Of a stretch of 8,005 nucleotides of DNA, positions 6,285-8,005 are shown piece after piece; position 1 is the stretch's first letter, and each line of letters begins with the position of its first letter. Below the pieces are notes generated by a model, which was given only the letters and a program-made list of their open reading frames with translations, had not been told where the DNA came from and did no database searches. The position numbers were made by a program, and so were the translations under genes. Source of the DNA: Halieaceae bacterium (GTDB lineage Bacteria; Pseudomonadota; Gammaproteobacteria; Pseudomonadales; Halieaceae); assembly GCA_009886815.1 (NCBI GenBank), contig QXYP01000188.1:1-8005 (forward strand). The letters run 5' to 3'.

Positions 6285-6300
6285 GTAACACGTTACCTAT
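6285..6300. promoter_or_regulatory. Operator copy 2 (GTAAC-N2-GTTAC)
   Basis: This is an exact second copy of the 16-mer, with the inverted repeat at 6285-6296. It lies 23 bp from copy 1, about two helical turns, and covers the predicted transcription start. Two phased, identical sites suggest cooperative binding. The nearby TetR protein is an obvious candidate, but the palindrome in its own promoter is different (CACTGCAGTG), so another regulator is equally possible. Confidence 0.7.
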
Positions 6301-6362
6301 GACAGCTACGGCACCGTCAGAGGAAAAAATAAAAATTAACTCTCACTACTGAGGGCAATCCC

Positions 6363-8005
6363 ATGAGCAAAAAAATACTAAAAGCAAACCTCACTACCGC
6401 AGGCGCCTTTGGGTTCGCCCTTACGGCAGTCATTGGCGCCGTGAGCTCGCAAGCCTCCGTGCTGGAGGAGGTGGTGGTTACCGCACAGAAGCGCGAACAA
6501 AATCTGCAAGATGTGGGCGTCTCTGTGACAGCCTACTCCGGTGACCAAATGAAAGCTCTGGGGGTCACGAATACCACTGAAATCACAGAACAGATAGCGG
6601 GATTGCAAATGACTAGCTTCTCGCCAAACCTGGTCACCTTCAACATTAGAGGCGTCTCCCAGAACAACTTCACCGACAACAACGAGGCCCCGGTTGCGGT
6701 TTATATAGACGATGCCTACGTCGCCAGCATGAACGCCATTAGCGGGCAGCTTTTTGATATTGACCGTGTTGAAGTACTGCGTGGCCCCCAGGGCACTTTG
6801 TTTGGCCGAAACGCGACTGGAGGTGTCATCCATTATGTGACTAAGGGCGCCGATGACACGGAGTTTAATGGCTATGTCGAGGGCACTTACTCTGACTACT
6901 CAAAATACAGTATTGAGACCGCCTTTGGCGGGTCGTTTTCAGACAGCGCACGCTACCGTATTGCGCTGCGCAAAGAAGAGTCTGACGGTTATATTGAATC
7001 AGCCCTCTACCCGCAGGATCTCACGGTAGTTCCTGTGAGTGTGCTGCCGCCACCGAGTGGACAAGATCTTGGTGGCGCAGACGGCTACGCACTTCGCGCA
7101 GCCTTTCAATTTGACCTTTCAGACAGGGCTACCCTGTCCTTAAGTGCCAAGTATTCGGAAGATACTGATGTGCCCACCGGTGGCTACAGCTTCCTGCCTT
7201 ACGGCGATGCCAGTATCCCGGCCACGGACCCTGCAGACCCCAACGCATACGTTCCTCCCGAATTTACCGCCTTTGTGACCGATGTCATTGGGGCGCCGGA
7301 CGGTGCCACCTCTGCCATTTTCTTTTGTAATGACCAGATAAACTGTTTCACGCCCGTAGATACCGCAGGCCGCACCACCTTCAAAGGCGATTCTCCCGAG
7401 CCCTTCAAGAACTACTCGGACTATGCCGGTTACATGGACCGCGATACGACCAACGTTAGCGCTCGCCTCGACTGGGAATTGAGTGACAACTTGGAGCTGG
7501 TATCGATTACAAATTACTCAGCCACCGACAAGTTTTACACCGAAGATGGCGATGGGATTCCAGCACCCATCATTGAATTTACAACCATTGCCGACTTTTC
7601 ACAGCTATCACAGGAAATTCGGCTTTCCAGTGAGGGGGACAAACTCCGCTGGACTGCCGGCGCTTATTTTCTGGATATGGAAACCGACGCAGATGTTGTG
7701 ACCGTTGGCGCGCCCGTAGGTGGTGTAGCTGCTGGATTGGGCTTCTTTGATAACGCCGGTAACAATCTCGCGGTAAACGCCCGAGTTGCCCAGGACTACC
7801 TGCTGGAGTCTCGCAACTGGTCGGTATTTGGCCAGGTTGAGTTTGATTTAACCGATGCATTAACACTGATCGGTGGCTATCGCTATTCTCAGGATGACAA
7901 GGACCTTGATTTTACGACAACATTTCAGGCAGATGCCCTCATCACCGATGTTGCTACAGGGGCTACTGATGGAACAGCTGTTGCAGTAGAAACCTTGAAT
8001 CTCGC
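6363..8005 (+). CDS. TonB-dependent outer-membrane receptor (3' partial)
   Basis: The frame opens at ATG 6363, with GAGGG seven bases upstream, and stays open to the window edge, giving 547 visible residues of a protein that in this family usually has 700-900. Residues 1 to about 31 are a signal peptide: KK, a hydrophobic core, then SSQA before the probable cleavage site. EEVVVTAQKREQNLQDV (35-51) contains the TonB box. The plug domain covers about 50-162, with FNIRGVSQN and the signature RVEVLRGPQGTLFGRNATGG (135-154). HYVTK (157-161) replaces the more common INIVTK. The barrel follows, with alternating strands such as YRIALRKEESDGY, ALRAAFQFDL and WSVFGQVEFDL. Cys322 and Cys328 could form a disulfide in an extracellular loop. 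The protein would carry a substrate across the outer membrane using TonB energy. No iron-uptake gene is nearby, and divergence from a catabolic operon points to import of an organic nutrient. Confidence 0.95.
   Translation, partial: MSKKILKANLTTAGAFGFALTAVIGAVSSQASVLEEVVVTAQKREQNLQDVGVSVTAYSGDQMKALGVTNTTEITEQIAGLQMTSFSPNLVTFNIRGVSQNNFTDNNEAPVAVYIDDAYVASMNAISGQLFDIDRVEVLRGPQGTLFGRNATGGVIHYVTKGADDTEFNGYVEGTYSDYSKYSIETAFGGSFSDSARYRIALRKEESDGYIESALYPQDLTVVPVSVLPPPSGQDLGGADGYALRAAFQFDLSDRATLSLSAKYSEDTDVPTGGYSFLPYGDASIPATDPADPNAYVPPEFTAFVTDVIGAPDGATSAIFFCNDQINCFTPVDTAGRTTFKGDSPEPFKNYSDYAGYMDRDTTNVSARLDWELSDNLELVSITNYSATDKFYTEDGDGIPAPIIEFTTIADFSQLSQEIRLSSEGDKLRWTAGAYFLDMETDADVVTVGAPVGGVAAGLGFFDNAGNNLAVNARVAQDYLLESRNWSVFGQVEFDLTDALTLIGGYRYSQDDKDLDFTTTFQADALITDVATGATDGTAVAVETLNL

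Larger units (their letters stand above)
6137..6362. promoter_or_regulatory. Divergent intergenic control region
   Basis: This 226-bp stretch separates the minus-strand operon from the receptor gene and must hold both promoters. The receptor promoter and two operator repeats are listed separately. For the minus strand I could not find a convincing -35/-10 pair; TTGTTT with a poor TGTGTA 17 bp on is the best I see. Small symmetric elements also lie here: ATGC-TT-GCAT (6248-6257) just upstream of the first operator, GCGG-T-CCGC (6192-6200) in the operon leader, and ACGG-CA-CCGT (6308-6317) in the receptor leader. Confidence 0.6.

Noticed and set aside
6262..6300. The two 16-bp repeats as a start of a CRISPR array
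   Set aside because: There are only two copies, the unit is too short, the gap is 7 bp, and the position on a promoter fits operators.
14..6325. The 12-mer CCGTCAGAGGAA found at both 14-25 and 6314-6325
   Set aside because: About one or two shared 12-mers are expected by chance in a window this long, and one copy is coding while the other is in a leader.
6378..6833. A 151-codon open frame on the minus strand antisense to the receptor gene
   Set aside because: The plus-strand frame encodes a clear signal peptide, TonB box and plug domain; the antisense product has no recognisable motif and is a shadow of that gene.
6363..8005. The receptor as a siderophore receptor
   Set aside because: No siderophore gene, Fur-box-like sequence or iron-transport gene is visible, and the divergent partner is a catabolic operon; the receptor sequence alone does not reveal the ligand.

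Overview
The window most resembles the chromosome of a Gram-negative bacterium, probably a marine or aquatic gammaproteobacterium. The evidence is a TonB-dependent outer-membrane receptor with a plug and leader of the style common in marine Gammaproteobacteria and sphingomonads, moderate GC, and tight 4-nt gene overlaps in a catabolic operon. The taxonomic guess rests on protein style alone. I see no RNA gene, transposase, CRISPR array or phage gene.

Layout. (1) Positions 1-897, plus strand: the 3' part of a gene whose product joins the C-terminal end of an acetate kinase to a complete PduL-type phosphotransacylase. Its 5' part lies outside the window. (2) Positions 898-1036: a convergent gap with an imperfect inverted repeat. 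(3) Positions 1037-6136, minus strand: five genes. In transcription order they are an MFS transporter, a short-chain dehydrogenase/reductase (SDR), a class-III PLP enzyme of the phospho-lyase type, an APH-fold small-molecule kinase and, after a 121-bp gap, a TetR-family regulator. The first four are very tightly spaced (a 13-bp gap, then two 4-nt overlaps) and are almost certainly one operon. (4) Positions 6137-6362: a divergent control region with two identical 16-bp repeats, each holding the inverted repeat GTAAC-N2-GTTAC, placed on a recognisable promoter. (5) Positions 6363-8005, plus strand: a TonB-dependent receptor that runs off the right edge.

How the genes may work together. The class-III enzyme carries the sequence signatures of the ethanolamine-phosphate / phosphohydroxylysine phospho-lyases (ETNPPL/PHYKPL), not of ordinary transaminases. 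Its partner is a kinase of the fold that includes hydroxylysine kinase. The simplest reading is a two-step route: the kinase phosphorylates a hydroxyl beta to an amino group, then the PLP enzyme eliminates phosphate and ammonia to give an aldehyde or semialdehyde, which the SDR could reduce or oxidise. The receptor and MFS protein would bring the substrate across the outer and inner membranes, and the paired operators would control expression. The substrate cannot be read from the sequence. This cluster and the acetate kinase-PduL fusion are the two most interesting things here.
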